64,000 nucleotides of DNA from CALEAR01 sp035301485 (GCA_035301485.1 DATGUF010000021.1:1-64000); one strand, 5' to 3'; counted from the stretch's first letter, positions 7,107-16,600 are shown. Numbers and translations are program-made. Notes: generated by a model from the letters alone, not told the origin.

Positions 7107-8459
7107 ATGCAAAAAATAATAAGGCGTGTACCCGCCACTATCGCTATGTCTGCTTTAAGCAGCGCATTATTACTGACATCCACAGGCGCTATGGCTGCTG
7201 GGCTTAGCCTTAACGAACAAAGCGCCAGTGCTATGGGTACTGCTTATGCAGGCCGTTCTTCTTCCGCTTTAGATGCCAGCACCGTGTTTGGTAACCCAGC
7301 GGGTATGTCTCGTTTAGACCGCATGCAAGTGAGTGGTGGTTTGGCCCTTATCCATGCTAAAACCAGCATTAAGAACGGACAGACCACATATGACGGAAAC
7401 CCAATGGTCCTTCCCGGTAGAATCAATCAAAGTTCAACCAACGATGGCGATATGGTGCCTTTCAGCGCCATTCCTTTCGGTTACTTTGTGATGCCTTTAG
7501 ATGACCAATGGCATTTTGGTATGGGCATTTACGCCCCTGTCGGTGGCAAAAGCGATTTTGAAAGCACTTTCGCAGGACGCTATCAAGCACGCAAAACTGA
7601 AGTGACCATGGTGACTTTCCAACCCACCCTCAGCTACAAATTTAATGACATGCTTTCTGTAGGTGTTGGTGCCACCGTTAACTACCTTGATGGTACTTTA
7701 AGCAGCAACTCATTAAGCCCTGCTAATCCTGCAGCTCCTCCTGCTCCAACAAACCCCTTTGTAGATGTACTCTACACAGCTAAAGGCGACGATACAGCTT
7801 TCGGTGCTAACGTAGGGGTGCTTTTCCAACCTTATGAAAACACCACTTTTGGCCTTGCTTATCGCTCTCACGTGAAGTTTAAATTATCGGGCGATGCCAA
7901 GGTTGAAACTCCAGCGCCTCAAACTTATAAAGGCGATGCTAATCTTAAGTTTACCGCACCTGAAAGCATCGATTTTTCTTTTACCCACAAGTTTGATGAT
8001 CAATGGACGCTTTATGCTGGTGCCCTTTGGACCCGCTGGAGCCGTTTAGATGAAATTTCTATCAAGGACACCCTACCACTACATCCAGACGGTGTTAGCC
8101 CAACAGAAAAAGTGAGCTTTAAGGACACTTGGGCTTATTCCATTGGTGGTTCTTACCAACTCAACCCAGCTGTGGTGTTAAGAGCAGGTTTTGCTTTAGA
8201 CACCTCTGCTGCTTCAGACAGCACACGTAGCGTAAGAACCCCCATTGCCGAGCGTAAGGCTATTACCATTGGCGCCGGTTGGAACGTTACAGACGACCTC
8301 ACTTTAGATGCCGCCTACGGTTACCTATGGGAGAGCACGGCTCGAGTGAGACAAGGCGATAAAGACAACCCAAATACTGGTTCGCCACGTCCTGGTTTCT
8401 CCGGTGATTTCAAAAACAAAATCCATGGCCTCTCTGGCCAGGTCACTTACCGCTTCTAA
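7107..8459 (+). CDS. fadL: FadL/TodX-type outer membrane transport protein, copy 2
   Basis: This 450-residue paralogue of the preceding gene has the same signal peptide type (ending TGAMAAG), the same NPA-containing hatch signature and the same C-terminal YRF. The ATG at 7107 is chosen because an in-frame ATG at 7101 abuts the TTAGGAG Shine-Dalgarno with no spacer. The first 60 residues and the barrel strands are nearly identical to copy 1, while stretches around residues 60-90, 190-215 and 250-320 differ in length and sequence, as expected for surface loops. Silent differences between the copies are frequent, so the duplication is not recent. Each copy has its own leader and terminator, so they can be expressed separately. 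Confidence 0.93.
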   Translation: MQKIIRRVPATIAMSALSSALLLTSTGAMAAGLSLNEQSASAMGTAYAGRSSSALDASTVFGNPAGMSRLDRMQVSGGLALIHAKTSIKNGQTTYDGNPMVLPGRINQSSTNDGDMVPFSAIPFGYFVMPLDDQWHFGMGIYAPVGGKSDFESTFAGRYQARKTEVTMVTFQPTLSYKFNDMLSVGVGATVNYLDGTLSSNSLSPANPAAPPAPTNPFVDVLYTAKGDDTAFGANVGVLFQPYENTTFGLAYRSHVKFKLSGDAKVETPAPQTYKGDANLKFTAPESIDFSFTHKFDDQWTLYAGALWTRWSRLDEISIKDTLPLHPDGVSPTEKVSFKDTWAYSIGGSYQLNPAVVLRAGFALDTSAASDSTRSVRTPIAERKAITIGAGWNVTDDLTLDAAYGYLWESTARVRQGDKDNPNTGSPRPGFSGDFKNKIHGLSGQVTYRF

Positions 8460-8477
8460 TCTTGTTTAGTAGCACCC

Positions 8478-8512
8478 GCCCTCTAGGTGTATTCGCCTAG
8501 GGGGCTTTTTTA
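8478..8512 (+). terminator. Intrinsic terminator of fadL copy 2
   Basis: GCCCTCTAGG (8478-8487) pairs with CCTAGGGGGC (8496-8505) with one mismatch, followed by six T. It is homologous to the terminator after copy 1. Confidence 0.8.
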
Positions 8513-8601
8513 TGCCTTGAGAAAGGCGCCTTCATTGGTTAGGGTAACCCTCCTCAAGTTTTGGGCTCGGCCCACCTCTCTTTGCTAAACGGAACAACAT
8601 T

Positions 8602-9516
8602 ATGTGGATGAAAAATCTGGCGGTATATGCCAGCGCAACCCCTTTTTCTTGGTCGGCAGGCGAGCTTAATGAAATGCTCGAAAAAATGCCCTGCAAGCCT
8701 TGTGGCAGCCAAGATATGAGCTCAGAAGGCTTTGTAACACCGCTGAAAGGCCATGTGGATATGGTGATCCCTGCGCAGGGTTACTTGCTCTGCACCTTCC
8801 AAGAAACCGTACGCCTTTTGCCTGGCCCTGTGGTCACCGAAGAGCTGCTAGAGCGTGTGGAAATGATTGAAGAAGAACAGCACCGCAAGGTGGGGCGCAA
8901 AGAACGCGCAGAGTTAAAAGAACAAATTATTTTTGAGTTTTTACCGCAAGCGTTCACCCGTTCACGCCGCACCAATGTGTTGTTCGATACCCAGCGCCAC
9001 CATGTGATTGTGGATGCCGCTAGCAGCACCCGTGCCGAGCAGGTGATCAACGCGTTGCGTAAAGCCATTGGCACCTTGCCCGTGAAGCCCTTGCACGCAG
9101 ACATCGCGCCAGCCAGTGTGTTTGCAGAGTGGATGCGCAACCCCAACAGTTTGCCCGAAGGCCTCACCCTCGGTGAGCGCTGTGAACTAAAAGGCAGTAA
9201 AGACGGCAGCGCTACAGTGCGTTTCAACGCGGTGGATTTAAACCAAGACGAAATTTTGGCGCACCTAGATAACGATATGTACCCAAGCCGTTTGAATTTA
9301 AGCTGGCAAGACGAGCTCGATTTCGACCTCGCTGAAGATATGACGTTCAAGCGCTTAAAAGCGCTCGATTTACTGGCAGAAAAGCAAGAAGACCTGCAAG
9401 GCGACGATGCTTACGAAGAGCTCCAAGCACGCATTTTGCTACAGGCAGGGCTTATTCGCGGCTTGCTCCACACCCTCACCGCACCTCTCGCCATTAAACA
9501 CCCACAAGAAGCTTAA
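8602..9516 (+). CDS. rdgC: Recombination-associated protein RdgC
   Basis: RdgC is a nucleoid-associated DNA-binding protein that forms a ring around duplex DNA and limits RecA activity. The 304-residue product matches the family along its length: the N-terminal WMKNLAVYASA, the conserved CGSQDMSSEGFV, LPQAFTRSRRTNV and IVDAASSTRAEQV, and the C-terminal LSWQDELDFDL. Length equals the E. coli protein closely. It stands alone between the fadL terminator and a hairpin shared with the convergent parC. Confidence 0.93.
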   Translation: MWMKNLAVYASATPFSWSAGELNEMLEKMPCKPCGSQDMSSEGFVTPLKGHVDMVIPAQGYLLCTFQETVRLLPGPVVTEELLERVEMIEEEQHRKVGRKERAELKEQIIFEFLPQAFTRSRRTNVLFDTQRHHVIVDAASSTRAEQVINALRKAIGTLPVKPLHADIAPASVFAEWMRNPNSLPEGLTLGERCELKGSKDGSATVRFNAVDLNQDEILAHLDNDMYPSRLNLSWQDELDFDLAEDMTFKRLKALDLLAEKQEDLQGDDAYEELQARILLQAGLIRGLLHTLTAPLAIKHPQEA

Positions 9517-9523
9517 AGAACAA

Positions 9524-9542
9524 GGGCACCGCGAAGGTGCCC
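9524..9542. terminator. Hairpin between convergent rdgC and parC
   Basis: GGGCACC (9524-9530) pairs with GGTGCCC (9536-9542) around a 5-base loop. The T-tract is weak on either side, so termination strength is uncertain. Confidence 0.55.
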
Positions 9543-9551
9543 TGCTCTGCA

Positions 9552-11789
9552 TTACTCTTTCTCTTCCACACTAATGGTGGTGACGTTTTGGAAACCGCGC
9601 GGTAATTTTGCCCCGCGGCGCCCACGCTCGCCTTCATAATGAGCGAGATCTCGCGGCGTGAGGTTCATGTGACGCCGGCCTGCTTGCACCACCAAGGTGT
9701 CGTCAGGCTTCAGCACAGCCATGGCTTGCACAAACTCCACCCGCTCTTGTGCGCGTGCGGCGGTAATCGCCATGAGCCGGTTTCCTTTACCACGTGCCAT
9801 TTCCGGCAAATCAGCTAAGGGAAATACTAGCAGGCGCCCCTCGTTGGATAGCACTGCCACACGGTCTGTAGCCATATCGTTCACGGCTGCAGGGGGTAAC
9901 AACAGGCTGTTTTTCGGCATGGTGAGCACAGATTTACCTGCACGGGTATTAGCCAGTAGTTGTTCGTGCTGAATGATAAAACCGTAACCCGCATCACTGG
10001 CAAGCAGCCATTTTTGCTCGTCGTTGGCCATTAATACAGCCATGAACTCTGCGCCGCTAGGCGGCGACAAACGCCCTGTTAATGGCTCGCCTAGCCCTCT
10101 GGCCGACGGCAGGGTATGCGCTTGTAATGTGTAGGCTCGGCCATGGCTATCGAGGAAATGCACAGGCTGGTTAGAGCGCCCCGGCGCCGAGGCTTGGTAT
10201 GCATCGCCCGTACGGTAATTAAGCCCTTCTGCATCCACATCATGACCACGCGCGGCGCGCACCCATCCCATTTTAGAAACCACCACTGTTACCGGCTCAG
10301 CGGGCAGTAAATCAGCTTCATCTAGTGCTTTTGCCTCTTCGCGTTCCACTAAGTAAGAACGGCGGTCGTCGCCGTATTCATCCGCATCGGCCTGTAGCTC
10401 TTTCGCCACCAGTGTTTTCATGCGCTGATTCGAGCCTAAAGTTTTTACTAGCCAGTCGCGCTCTTTGGCTAATTCATCCTGCTCGCCGCGTATCTTAATT
10501 TCTTCTAGGCGAGCCAATTGGCGCAAGCGGATTTCGAGAATGGCTTCTGCTTGGCGCTCACTTAACCCAAAATGGCTCATGAGAGCCTGCTTGGGCTTGT
10601 CTTCTTCGCGAATAATACGAATAACTTCATCGATATTCAGGTAGGCCACCAATAAGCCTTCAAGAATATGTAATCGGCTTTCCACACGCTCTAAGCGGTG
10701 TTCTAAACGGCGCCGCACTGTTTGCATGCGGAACGTTAGCCATTCTTGCAGAATACCAAGCAGTGGTTTTACTTGGGGCCTCCCATCAAGGCCTATCATG
10801 TTCATGTTCACACGATAGTTTTTCTCGAGGTCGGTAGTGGCAAACAAATGGCCCATCAGCTGTTCAATATCCACGCGGTTTGAGCGCGGTGTGATAACAA
10901 GGCGGGTGGGGTTTTCGTGGTCGGACTCATCGCGCAAATCGGTGACCATGGGCAGTTTTTTGCTGCGCATTTGTTCCGCAATTTGCTCTAGCACCTTAGC
11001 TCCCGATACTTGGTACGGTAACGAGGTGATCACGATGTCTTGCTCTTCTTTTTCCCACACTGCGCGCAGTTTTAGTGCGCCTCGCCCCGTGGCATATATT
11101 TTCTCAATATCTTCAGCTGGCGTAATAATTTCCGCCTCAGTGGGGAAATCTGGTGCCGGCACAATGGCCATAATATCGGCAAGAGTCGCTTTGGGTGTTT
11201 TCAGCAAGTGAATACAAGCTTGCGCCACTTCTCGCAAATTGTGCGGTGGAATATCAGTGCTCATGCCCACCGCAATACCGGTGGTGCCGTTTAACAACAC
11301 ATTGGGCAAGCGGGCCGGCAACAACTGCGGCTCTTCCATGGTGCCGTCAAAGTTAGGCACCCACTCCACTGTGCCTTGGCCCAGCTCTGCTAACAGGGTT
11401 TCCGCGTAAGGCGCCAGTTTAGATTCTGTGTAGCGCATGGCCGCAAAAGATTTGGGGTCGTCTGCTGAGCCCCAGTTACCTTGGCCGTCTACCAGTGGAT
11501 AGCGATAACTAAATGGTTGTGCCATGAGTACCATGGCTTCATAACAGGCAGAATCGCCATGTGGGTGGTATTTACCTAATACGTCGCCCACGGTACGTGC
11601 GGATTTTTTATATTTTGCTGTGCTTTTTAAATTCAGCTCGCTCATGGCGTACACAATGCGGCGCTGCACAGGCTTCAAACCGTCGCCAATGTAAGGCAAG
11701 GCGCGGTCTAAAATTACATACATGGAGTAATCGAGGTACGCTTTCTCGGTATAGTCGCGCAGGGCGACTTGTTCAAAATTATCTGACAT
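9552..11789 (-). CDS. parC: DNA topoisomerase IV subunit A
   Basis: ParC is the breakage-reunion subunit of topoisomerase IV, which decatenates sister chromosomes with ParE. The 745-residue protein has the active-site tyrosine Y120 in AAMRYTESKL, the QRRIVYAM motif and HPHGDSACYEAM. The quinolone-resistance positions are S80 and E84, the residues found in susceptible E. coli. The C-terminal domain is the weaker-conserved DNA-wrapping region. The TAA-proximal end faces rdgC. It is the last gene of the minus-strand operon nudF-yqiB-cpdA-yqiA-parE-parC and lies 23 bases after parE. Confidence 0.97.
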   Translation of the reverse strand: MSDNFEQVALRDYTEKAYLDYSMYVILDRALPYIGDGLKPVQRRIVYAMSELNLKSTAKYKKSARTVGDVLGKYHPHGDSACYEAMVLMAQPFSYRYPLVDGQGNWGSADDPKSFAAMRYTESKLAPYAETLLAELGQGTVEWVPNFDGTMEEPQLLPARLPNVLLNGTTGIAVGMSTDIPPHNLREVAQACIHLLKTPKATLADIMAIVPAPDFPTEAEIITPAEDIEKIYATGRGALKLRAVWEKEEQDIVITSLPYQVSGAKVLEQIAEQMRSKKLPMVTDLRDESDHENPTRLVITPRSNRVDIEQLMGHLFATTDLEKNYRVNMNMIGLDGRPQVKPLLGILQEWLTFRMQTVRRRLEHRLERVESRLHILEGLLVAYLNIDEVIRIIREEDKPKQALMSHFGLSERQAEAILEIRLRQLARLEEIKIRGEQDELAKERDWLVKTLGSNQRMKTLVAKELQADADEYGDDRRSYLVEREEAKALDEADLLPAEPVTVVVSKMGWVRAARGHDVDAEGLNYRTGDAYQASAPGRSNQPVHFLDSHGRAYTLQAHTLPSARGLGEPLTGRLSPPSGAEFMAVLMANDEQKWLLASDAGYGFIIQHEQLLANTRAGKSVLTMPKNSLLLPPAAVNDMATDRVAVLSNEGRLLVFPLADLPEMARGKGNRLMAITAARAQERVEFVQAMAVLKPDDTLVVQAGRRHMNLTPRDLAHYEGERGRRGAKLPRGFQNVTTISVEEKE

Positions 11790-11812
11790 TCGTTTTCTCT
11801 GTCTCTACGCCG

Positions 11813-13699
11813 TTACACTTCAGCAAGGTTGCCTTTGTCTTCTAACCAAGAGCGCCTATCGCCAGCGCGCTTTTTCGACAACAGCATATCTAGCAGTTGG
11901 TTCGTATCATCACCTTCTTCCACCGTTAGCTGCACTAAGCGGCGGGTATCCGGTGCCATAGTGGTTTCGCGCAGTTGCAAGGGGTTCATTTCACCCAAGC
12001 CTTTAAAGCGGGTAATTTGCACTTTCCCGCGGCGCTTTTCGGCATCAATGCGATCTAGAATAACGCGCTGCTCTTCGTCATCTAAGGCGTAAAAAACATC
12101 TTTACCCACATCTATACGATAGAGCGGCGGCATGGCTACAAACACGTGCCCACCACGTACTAGCGCGGGGAAGTGGCGCACAAACAAGGCGCAAATTAAG
12201 GTGGCAATGTGCAAGCCGTCTGAATCCGCATCAGCCAAGATACATACTTTGCCGTAACGCAGGCCTGCTAAATCTTCAGAGCCCGGCTCCATGCCGATGG
12301 CCACGGCTATATCGTGAATTTCCTGAGAGCTTAATACTTGCCCGGATTCCACTTCCCAAGTGTTTAAGATTTTACCGCGCAGGGGCATGATGGCCTGAAA
12401 CTCACGGTTACGCGCCTGTTTAGCTGAACCACCGGCTGAATCCCCTTCCACCAGAAATATTTCTGATTGGCTTGGGTCATCGCTGCTGCAATCAGCCAGT
12501 TTTCCTGGCAATGCAGGCCCACTGGTGACTTTTTTGCGCGTTACCTTGCGTGCTGCACGCAAACGGCGTTGCGCACTTTGAATACACAACTCGGCGAGGG
12601 CATCGCCTTCTTCTGTGTGTTGGTTGAGCCATAAGCTAAAGGCATCTTTCACCACGCCGCTCACAAAACCGGCAATAGCGCGCGAGCCCAAACGCTCTTT
12701 GGTTTGCCCTGCAAACACAGGGTCTAGCATTTTTACGCTGAGCACGTAACTCACGCGCTCCCAAATGTCGTCTGGGGTTAATTTCACCCCGCGTGGCAAC
12801 AAGTTGCGGAACTCGCAATATTCTCGCAACGCTTCTAGTAACCCCGAGCGGAAGCCGTTGACGTGGGTGCCGCCTTGCGGCGTGGGGATTAAGTTCACAT
12901 AAGATTCTGTGACTTGCTCGCCCCCTTCAGGTAACCACAGCACAGCCCATTCCACCGCTTCTGTTTTGCCTTCTAGTGAGCCCGTAAACGGCGCTTCAGG
13001 CAGTTGCTGCCATTCTTTGACGGCATCCTTGAGGTACTCCACCAAGCCGTCTTCATATTGCCAACTGTGCTTTTCGCCTTTTATTTGGTCGTCTAACACG
13101 ACGGTGAGCCCTGGGCACAACACTGCTTTCGCGCGCAGTAAATGCAACAAACGCGGCATCGAGAACTTAATGGAGTCGAAATATTGTGGGTCTGGCTGAA
13201 AGCGCAGTTCAGTGCCTGTGTTGCGTTGCCCGCAGGTGTCTACAACGGCGAGCTCGGTGGCTTTATCACCATCACGGAATGTCATGGCGTGCACCTGCCC
13301 ACCGCGGCGAACGGTGACGGTGAGCTCCTCAGACAAGGCGTTCACCACAGCCACCCCTACGCCGTGCAAGCCCCCTGAAAAGCTGTAGTTATCGTTAGAA
13401 AACTTGCCGCCGGAGTGCAACGTGGTGAGAATCACTTCAACGCCTGGCAAGCCAAGCTCTGGGTGTAAATCCACCGGCATGCCGCGGCCGTCGTCTAACA
13501 CGCCCGCGGAGCCATCTTTGTATAGCGTTACGGTAATTTGTTTGGCGTGGCCCGCTAAGGCTTCGTCCACGCTGTTATCTATTACTTCTTGGAGTAAATG
13601 GTTGGGGCGGTTGGTTTCTGTATACATGCCCGGGCGTTTGCGCACGGGGTCCAAACCGCTTAATACCTCAATATTTGAGGCGGTATAGGCTGTACTCAT
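11813..13699 (-). CDS. parE: DNA topoisomerase IV subunit B
   Basis: ParE is the ATPase subunit of topoisomerase IV. The 628-residue protein has the GHKL ATPase motifs (DNSVDEALAGHA, DDGRGMPVD, GLHGVGVAVVNALS) in the N-terminal part and the TOPRIM motif EGDSAGGSAKQARNREFQ with ILADADSDGLHI in the C-terminal part. Length is normal for proteobacterial ParE and shorter than GyrB. It starts 6 bases after yqiA ends and is followed by parC, so both topoisomerase IV subunits come from one transcript. Confidence 0.97.
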   Translation of the reverse strand: MSTAYTASNIEVLSGLDPVRKRPGMYTETNRPNHLLQEVIDNSVDEALAGHAKQITVTLYKDGSAGVLDDGRGMPVDLHPELGLPGVEVILTTLHSGGKFSNDNYSFSGGLHGVGVAVVNALSEELTVTVRRGGQVHAMTFRDGDKATELAVVDTCGQRNTGTELRFQPDPQYFDSIKFSMPRLLHLLRAKAVLCPGLTVVLDDQIKGEKHSWQYEDGLVEYLKDAVKEWQQLPEAPFTGSLEGKTEAVEWAVLWLPEGGEQVTESYVNLIPTPQGGTHVNGFRSGLLEALREYCEFRNLLPRGVKLTPDDIWERVSYVLSVKMLDPVFAGQTKERLGSRAIAGFVSGVVKDAFSLWLNQHTEEGDALAELCIQSAQRRLRAARKVTRKKVTSGPALPGKLADCSSDDPSQSEIFLVEGDSAGGSAKQARNREFQAIMPLRGKILNTWEVESGQVLSSQEIHDIAVAIGMEPGSEDLAGLRYGKVCILADADSDGLHIATLICALFVRHFPALVRGGHVFVAMPPLYRIDVGKDVFYALDDEEQRVILDRIDAEKRRGKVQITRFKGLGEMNPLQLRETTMAPDTRRLVQLTVEEGDDTNQLLDMLLSKKRAGDRRSWLEDKGNLAEV

Positions 13700-13705
13700 A
13701 ATCTC

Positions 13706-14290
13706 TCAATCTAACTGTATGCCGCAGAACTGCAGCACTAAAGGAATAAACGCAGCAAACCCCACAAAAGAATGATCGCCGCCAAGGCCTTTATAGGTGT
13801 GGCATTCTTGGTAGAAATCCCAAGCATCTTGCCAATTTAAGGTTTCATCACCTGTTTGCAGCAGCGCTAATAAATTCTCTGGGCGCTCAATAACGGGCAC
13901 GGCGTAACTTTCTAAATCGTCCGCCCAACCCGCTTCAAGTTCATAGGTTTCGCCTGTGTGGTAACGCGTCATGGTGCCCACTTCCGTCGACAATAAGCGC
14001 CACGGCCGCACGGCGGGGTTAATCAACACCCCTTTGATGCCATGCCGTTCGGCGAGCCATGTGGCGTAAAACCCACCTAAAGAAGAACCCACCACGGCCA
14101 CCACTTCATTGCTTTGCACTAGGCCATCAAGCAACGCCATGGCCTGGCGGGGATGCACTGGCAAATCGGGCACAATAATGCGATCACGTGCTTCATGCTG
14201 CTCAAAAAACCTCACCATTTGCTGTGCTTTGGCCGAGCCGGAAGTGCTATTAAAACCATGTATATAAAGCAACTTACTGCTCTTATTCAT
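13706..14290 (-). CDS. yqiA: YqiA-type esterase
   Basis: This small alpha/beta hydrolase (194 residues) has the oxyanion segment YIHGFNSTSGSAK at the N terminus and the nucleophile elbow VVGSSLGGFYATWLA. The likely catalytic histidine lies in GGDHSF near residue 175. E. coli YqiA has esterase activity on short acyl substrates; the natural substrate is unknown. The position between cpdA and parE is the same as in E. coli, which supports the name. Confidence 0.9.
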   Translation of the reverse strand: MNKSSKLLYIHGFNSTSGSAKAQQMVRFFEQHEARDRIIVPDLPVHPRQAMALLDGLVQSNEVVAVVGSSLGGFYATWLAERHGIKGVLINPAVRPWRLLSTEVGTMTRYHTGETYELEAGWADDLESYAVPVIERPENLLALLQTGDETLNWQDAWDFYQECHTYKGLGGDHSFVGFAAFIPLVLQFCGIQLD

Positions 14291-14393
14291 GATGGTTCTC
14301 CATGTTTGTAGTAAACAGTAAAGAGGTGGCTATACGTTAACCACACACTGTTGTTTTGTACAGTAATACAATGAGGCCAACAAAACTGCCATG

Positions 14394-15194
14394 CTAATAA
14401 TCATTCATGCTGGCATCAACGCTAAAGCGCTCTGCCACACGCGATACTGCAGTGCGAACACGCCCATCGGCATATAAATCAAACCAGCGGTAACCGGGCG
14501 CGGCATCATCTACGGTGAATTCATCGCAATGCGGTTTAAATTGAATGCAGGTGGAAGGGGTGCCATAGAGCCCCACGCCATTACGTTGGCTGGCAAACGC
14601 TTGATGCACATGGCCCCACACAATAGCACGCACATTGGGGTGTGCATCTATCACCTCAAAAAACGCATCTGCAGCACCAATTTGATGCTTATCCAGCCAA
14701 CGACATCCCACAGGCACTGGTTGGTGATGTAAGCACACCATAACGTGCTGCCCTTTACAGGCTGCGAGCGCTTGTTGCAGAAACTCAAGGTCCCGCGCAT
14801 ACAGCTCACCCATTGTTTCCCCCGGAATAGTGGAGTTGAGCAAGATAAAGCTCCACGCCCCCTGATGCTGCACACAGGGTGCTAAAATATGCGCCTGCTC
14901 TGCCAGCGCTTGCAACAATGGCGCCGGCTTATCGTGGTTACCTTCTAACCAATACATGGGCACCGAAAATGATGCGAGTTGTTCGTACAGGCGCCGATAA
15001 GAGGCATAAGAATTATCTTGGGAGAAATCGCCTGTGGCGAGCAGTACATCTATGCTTGGTTGCTCGGCGCGAACAAGGGCTAGCACGGCTTCTAAGCTTT
15101 TTTGCGGCGCCAACGCCAACATGGTTTGCTCTGGGTCTGCAAACAAATGGGTGTCGGTAATTTGCACCACACGTAAAGGTTTTTCACTGGCCAC
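14394..15194 (-). CDS. cpdA: 3',5'-cyclic AMP phosphodiesterase CpdA
   Basis: CpdA hydrolyses cAMP to AMP and so tunes CRP-type signalling. The 266-residue protein shows the metallophosphoesterase motifs in order: D14 and H16 in QITDTH, ATGDFSQDN, LEGNHDKP, HHQPVP and WGHVHQAF. The start is GTG at 15194, backed by a GGGAG Shine-Dalgarno nine bases upstream. It lies 12 bases after yqiB in the conserved operon; a 103-base gap separates it from yqiA. Confidence 0.93.
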   Translation of the reverse strand: MASEKPLRVVQITDTHLFADPEQTMLALAPQKSLEAVLALVRAEQPSIDVLLATGDFSQDNSYASYRRLYEQLASFSVPMYWLEGNHDKPAPLLQALAEQAHILAPCVQHQGAWSFILLNSTIPGETMGELYARDLEFLQQALAACKGQHVMVCLHHQPVPVGCRWLDKHQIGAADAFFEVIDAHPNVRAIVWGHVHQAFASQRNGVGLYGTPSTCIQFKPHCDEFTVDDAAPGYRWFDLYADGRVRTAVSRVAERFSVDASMNDY

Positions 15195-15206
15195 GTTTTG
15201 CTCTCC

Positions 15207-15671
15207 CTAGGAATTCACGCAGCGTTTCGCTGTATTGGGCACCGCATAAATATGCACCTGCATAATGCTTAACCAAGCGCTTAAAAAAGTATTCCAGTAC
15301 AGCTTTTCTTTGGGCTGATTGGTGGTTTGCTGCAACGAAAACTCACGCTCCACTCCATTTTCCACTGCACGAGCAATAGTTACTTCTGCGCTGTTGGCAT
15401 CATGGTACAGCCGTATTTGCAGCTCAATGTTTGCTGTAGCACTCGGCGCGGAACGTAGGTTCAACACAGTGGTATAAGGCCAACGATGCAGCACGGTTAG
15501 TTCTACCTGCCCTGCCGGCAAAAACCCCACTGGCTCAGTAGCTATTAGCTGCATGGTGCCCACTCTTTTTAGCCATGGCCATTGTTGAAATAAACGATAG
15601 TTGCGGCTACATAACCGCTCTAGGCGGCGTAGCCCGTCTCGATAGGCTCTCTTTCTTTCTAATATATTCAT
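15207..15671 (-). CDS. yqiB: DUF1249 protein YqiB
   Basis: This 154-residue protein of unknown function is placed in the YqiB/DUF1249 family by its position between nudF and cpdA, as in E. coli, and by matches such as the IRLYHDANSAEVTIAR stretch and the C-terminal MQVHIYAVPN. The ATG at 15671 is chosen over an upstream in-frame GTG at 15713, because it overlaps the nudF stop as ATGA, typical of translational coupling. No signal peptide or membrane segment is visible. Confidence 0.85.
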   Translation of the reverse strand: MNILERKRAYRDGLRRLERLCSRNYRLFQQWPWLKRVGTMQLIATEPVGFLPAGQVELTVLHRWPYTTVLNLRSAPSATANIELQIRLYHDANSAEVTIARAVENGVEREFSLQQTTNQPKEKLYWNTFLSAWLSIMQVHIYAVPNTAKRCVNS

Positions 15672-16303
15672 GAATACTTCTGTAATAGCTCTGTTTGGTG
15701 CAACAAAAACCACTGCACCGCGATAATACTGGCTGCGTTATTAAGGTACCCTTCCGCTAAAAGTTGTGGCAGTTGCTCCGTGGGCACACGGTGGGAGCGA
15801 ATATCTTCATGCTCAGATGCTAGCCCATGCACGCCACCTGCCTGCGATAAGTCGGCAAGGCCTAAAAACAAATGCACACGCTCATTCGTGCCGCCGGGGC
15901 TAACAAAATACGGTGGCAGGGGAATCAGCTTTGTTAGCGTAACATTGGCTTCCTCTAGCGCCTCTCTCTGAATGAGGGCTTCTAATGACTCATTTTCTTC
16001 ATCGGCGATGCCTGCTACCACTTCTAGGCACCAGGGTGTGCGTTCATCTGCCATCGCACCGACTCTAAATTGCTCTACCAACAGCACTTCGGCCAATGCA
16101 GGGTCCCATATCAAAGCGCCGGCCACGGGCTCGCGACGGAGTAATTCGCGCGTTATCACTGGCGTGAAATCTCCCGCGAAACGCCGATGCTGCAAGGTTA
16201 AAGTATCTAACTGCATAAAGCCTTGATACTCCACTTTTTGCTCTTTCAAGCATACATCTTCTGCGCGGGTAAACGGTGCTAATCGCTTTATCGTCCAGTT
16301 CAT
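15668..16303 (-). CDS. nudF: ADP-ribose pyrophosphatase NudF
   Basis: NudF hydrolyses ADP-ribose to AMP and ribose 5-phosphate. The 211-residue protein has the Nudix box as GIADEENESLEALI then QREALEEANV, with the metal-binding REALEE core intact. Two small departures from the classical box are visible: one extra residue between the leading glycine and the RE pair, and Asn in place of the usual Gly near the end. It is the first gene of the minus-strand operon to parC and is divergent from tolC. Confidence 0.92.
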   Translation of the reverse strand: MNWTIKRLAPFTRAEDVCLKEQKVEYQGFMQLDTLTLQHRRFAGDFTPVITRELLRREPVAGALIWDPALAEVLLVEQFRVGAMADERTPWCLEVVAGIADEENESLEALIQREALEEANVTLTKLIPLPPYFVSPGGTNERVHLFLGLADLSQAGGVHGLASEHEDIRSHRVPTEQLPQLLAEGYLNNAASIIAVQWFLLHQTELLQKYS

Positions 16304-16600
16304 AGTGGGCCCAATCGTAAAAATGAATCAGATTCAATAAACATTTCAATGTCTAATGCTTTATACTAACCTGCGTTTTGCAGTGTAGTGATAGAAGACG
16401 GGTTATTTCAATTTAAACGGGCTCCTTGTTGGTTCATTTCTCGCAAAATGCGCACTGAGCTAAATTGAAACCCTTAGTTTTTAATGCGCTGCAGTAAATA
16501 GCCCTTTGGCTTGCAACCACCGAGCCCAAGGCCAAAACAGATGTTTTGCTTATTAAGTATCGCTACTTTGTAGCCTCCGCGAATAACGGGATCTAGTACT
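16304..16600. promoter_or_regulatory. Divergent intergenic region nudF-tolC with a perfect palindrome
   Basis: This 297-base gap holds the promoters for the nudF operon and tolC. TGAATC-A-GATTCA (16324-16336) is a perfect 6+6 inverted repeat only 21 bases before the nudF start codon. A TATACT hexamer lies at 16362-16367 without a convincing -35 partner. No gene or structured RNA was seen. Confidence 0.4.

Noticed and set aside
5256..8512. Mobile-element origin of the two fadL units
   Set aside because: No transposase, terminal inverted repeats or target duplications are visible; the repeats are explained by an old tandem gene duplication.
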